Below are positions 63,071 through 64,000 of a stretch of 64,000 nucleotides of DNA, piece after piece. The DNA lies in assembly GCA_026129305.1 (NCBI GenBank), contig JAHCII010000003.1, positions 62,001 to 126,000 on the forward strand. The letters are read 5' to 3'. Numbering within the stretch: position 1 is the first letter of the stretch; every line of letters starts with the position of its first letter. The stretch comes from Anaerolineales bacterium. GTDB taxonomy: Bacteria; Chloroflexota; Anaerolineae; Anaerolineales; UBA11579. The notes under the pieces were generated by a model. That model was not told the DNA's origin, made no database searches, and saw only the letters and a program-made list of their open reading frames with translations. The position numbers and the translations under genes are program-made.

Positions 63071-63105
63071 TTGACAGTTTGATGAGAAACAGTTATACAT
63101 CAAAC
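63071..63105 (+). promoter_or_regulatory. Promoter and MarR-type operator
   Basis: TTGACA (63071-63076), a 17-base spacer and TATACA (63094-63099). The perfect inverted repeat GTTTGATG (63077-63084) and CATCAAAC (63098-63105) overlaps both, so the MarR protein downstream should block RNA polymerase. The ATG follows seven bases after the -10. Confidence 0.82.
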
Positions 63106-63106
63106 A

Positions 63107-63553
63107 ATGACGGAAATAGAACTGAGCTCCTGGATCAGCCTGGCACTGATGCGCATCGGCACCGGCATGGCCACCGCTTTCGACCGGTTCTTCGCCGACC
63201 TGGGCGTAAACCAGGCCCAGTTCCGTATGTTGCTGGCCGTATGGGAACACGGCCAGCAGGAAGGAGTAGCACCCTCCCAACTGGCCCATCACTTGCTGGT
63301 GGAGCGCGGCACGGTCAGCGTGATGAGCCAGCGCATGGTCAAGCGGGGCTGGTTGCGGCGCCTGCCCGGCCCCGACCGGCGCAGCCACCGCCTGGCGCTG
63401 ACTGCGGCCGGCGGCGAGGTGCTGCAAAAGATGGCCGATCGGGCCAGCAAACTGGGATCGGATACCTTCGCCGGTGTCGGCGAGGAGCAATTGCTCCAAC
63501 TCAAACATTTGCTTAAACAGATCGAAGAGAAACTCCACGAGAACAAGCCATGA
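63107..63553 (+). CDS. MarR-family transcriptional regulator
   Basis: A 148-residue winged-helix repressor. The HTH (V-A-P-S-Q-L-A-H-H-L-L-V-E-R-G-T-V-S-V-M-S) and the wing G-P-D-R-R-S-H-R-L-A-L-T are clear. It is leaderless and overlaps the ABC ATPase start by four bases (ATGA), so regulator and transporter are coupled. It likely controls drug or metabolite export by sensing the exported compound. Confidence 0.93.
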   Translation: MTEIELSSWISLALMRIGTGMATAFDRFFADLGVNQAQFRMLLAVWEHGQQEGVAPSQLAHHLLVERGTVSVMSQRMVKRGWLRRLPGPDRRSHRLALTAAGGEVLQKMADRASKLGSDTFAGVGEEQLLQLKHLLKQIEEKLHENKP

Positions 63554-64000
63554 CACAACCCATTCTGCAAGCCCAAGACCTGCACAAAACCTTCGGCAAG
63601 ACCGAGGCGGTGCGCGGCATCAGCTTCGACATTCTGCCCGGCGAGATCTTCAGCCTGCTAGGCCCCAATGGCGCCGGAAAAACCACCACGATTTCCATGC
63701 TGAGCTGTTTGCTGGCCCCGACCCAAGGTGACGCACGGATAGACGGCCATTCGATCCGCGGCCAGGCCGCGCAGGTCAAAGCAGTCATCGGTGTGGTGCC
63801 GCAAGAGATCGCCCTCTATCCAGACATGGGCGCGATGGAAAACTTGCGTTTCTGGGGGCGCATGTACGGCCTGGGTGGTGCCTCGCTGCGCCAACGTTGC
63901 GAAGAACTGCTGGATACGGTTGGCTTGGCAGACCGCTCCAAAGATAAGGTGGAAACCTTCTCAGGCGGCATGAAACGCCGCCTGAATATTGCGGTTGGCC
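63550..64000 (+). CDS. ABC transporter ATP-binding protein (partial, runs off window)
   Basis: The first 150 codons are seen. Walker A is G-P-N-G-A-G-K-T-T-T, the Q-loop follows V-V-P-Q-E, and the signature F-S-G-G-M-K-R-R is at the end. The pattern matches the CcmA/DrrA-like daunorubicin-resistance exporter group. A permease gene is expected beyond 64000. It begins inside the MarR stop. Confidence 0.93.
   Translation, partial: MTQPILQAQDLHKTFGKTEAVRGISFDILPGEIFSLLGPNGAGKTTTISMLSCLLAPTQGDARIDGHSIRGQAAQVKAVIGVVPQEIALYPDMGAMENLRFWGRMYGLGGASLRQRCEELLDTVGLADRSKDKVETFSGGMKRRLNIAVG

Overview
The window reads as a GC-rich, gene-dense chromosome segment of a bacterium, most probably a Chloroflexota member of the Anaerolineae type. 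This placement is inferred from gene content, not from a marker tree. It rests on sortases with Thr-Pro-rich and IPVTG-type surface proteins, two CIRCE-controlled heat-shock operons, many membrane-anchored TPR and beta-propeller proteins, and no lipopolysaccharide or outer-membrane assembly genes in view. There are no rRNA genes, no CRISPR array, no transposase and no phage genes. Two tRNAs are present: Ser-CGA and Pro-UGG.

Layout. 0-7.6 kb: an Imm5-like immunity protein, folD, and a complete seven-gene Mrp cation/proton antiporter operon (mrpABCDEFG, minus strand). 8-16 kb: 8-oxoguanine deaminase, carbamate kinase, a polyprenyl-phosphate type glycosyltransferase, then an overlapping four-gene set that includes three degenerate complex-I/Mrp-like membrane subunits. 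16-20 kb: a long coiled-coil protein convergent with a PfkB-parA-parB operon, then the remnant of a deleted sortase gene. 20-26 kb: an alpha/beta hydrolase, two tandem MFS exporters behind a leader peptide, miaB, and a C39 peptidase-TPR fusion. 26-40 kb: hrcA-grpE-dnaK-dnaJ, an MFS protein, prmA, a LOG-family gene, trmD, two TPR proteins and groES-groEL. 40-48 kb: a secreted propeller-sortase protein carrying its own LPATG motif, a repeat lipoprotein, a TrmH-family methyltransferase, ribonuclease D, a beta-CASP nuclease and a class-I amidotransferase. 48-54 kb: an ArsR-DUF2087 regulated operon of small cytosolic proteins, a SWIM zinc-finger protein, rhomboid and a PfkB pseudokinase. 54-63 kb: a surface island with two more sortases, a response regulator cotranscribed with a 290-residue Thr-Pro repeat protein ending in an IPVTG sorting signal, a TadG-like protein and two paralogous propeller lipoproteins. 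63 kb to the end: a MarR regulator overlapping an ABC ATPase that runs off the window.

Three themes tie the window together. First, many genes begin 6-8 bases after a clear -10 box, so their mRNAs should be leaderless; this corrects several starts. Second, sortase biology recurs: three intact genes with complete His-Cys-Arg triads, one gene relic and one candidate substrate. Third, regulation can be read directly from DNA palindromes: two perfect CIRCE elements, one ArsR operator, one MarR operator, and one symmetric -10 box shared by two divergent genes. The most unusual items are the sortase with an internal LPATG motif, the sortase relic, the degenerate antiporter-like trio, the PfkB pseudokinase and the exporter leader peptide.
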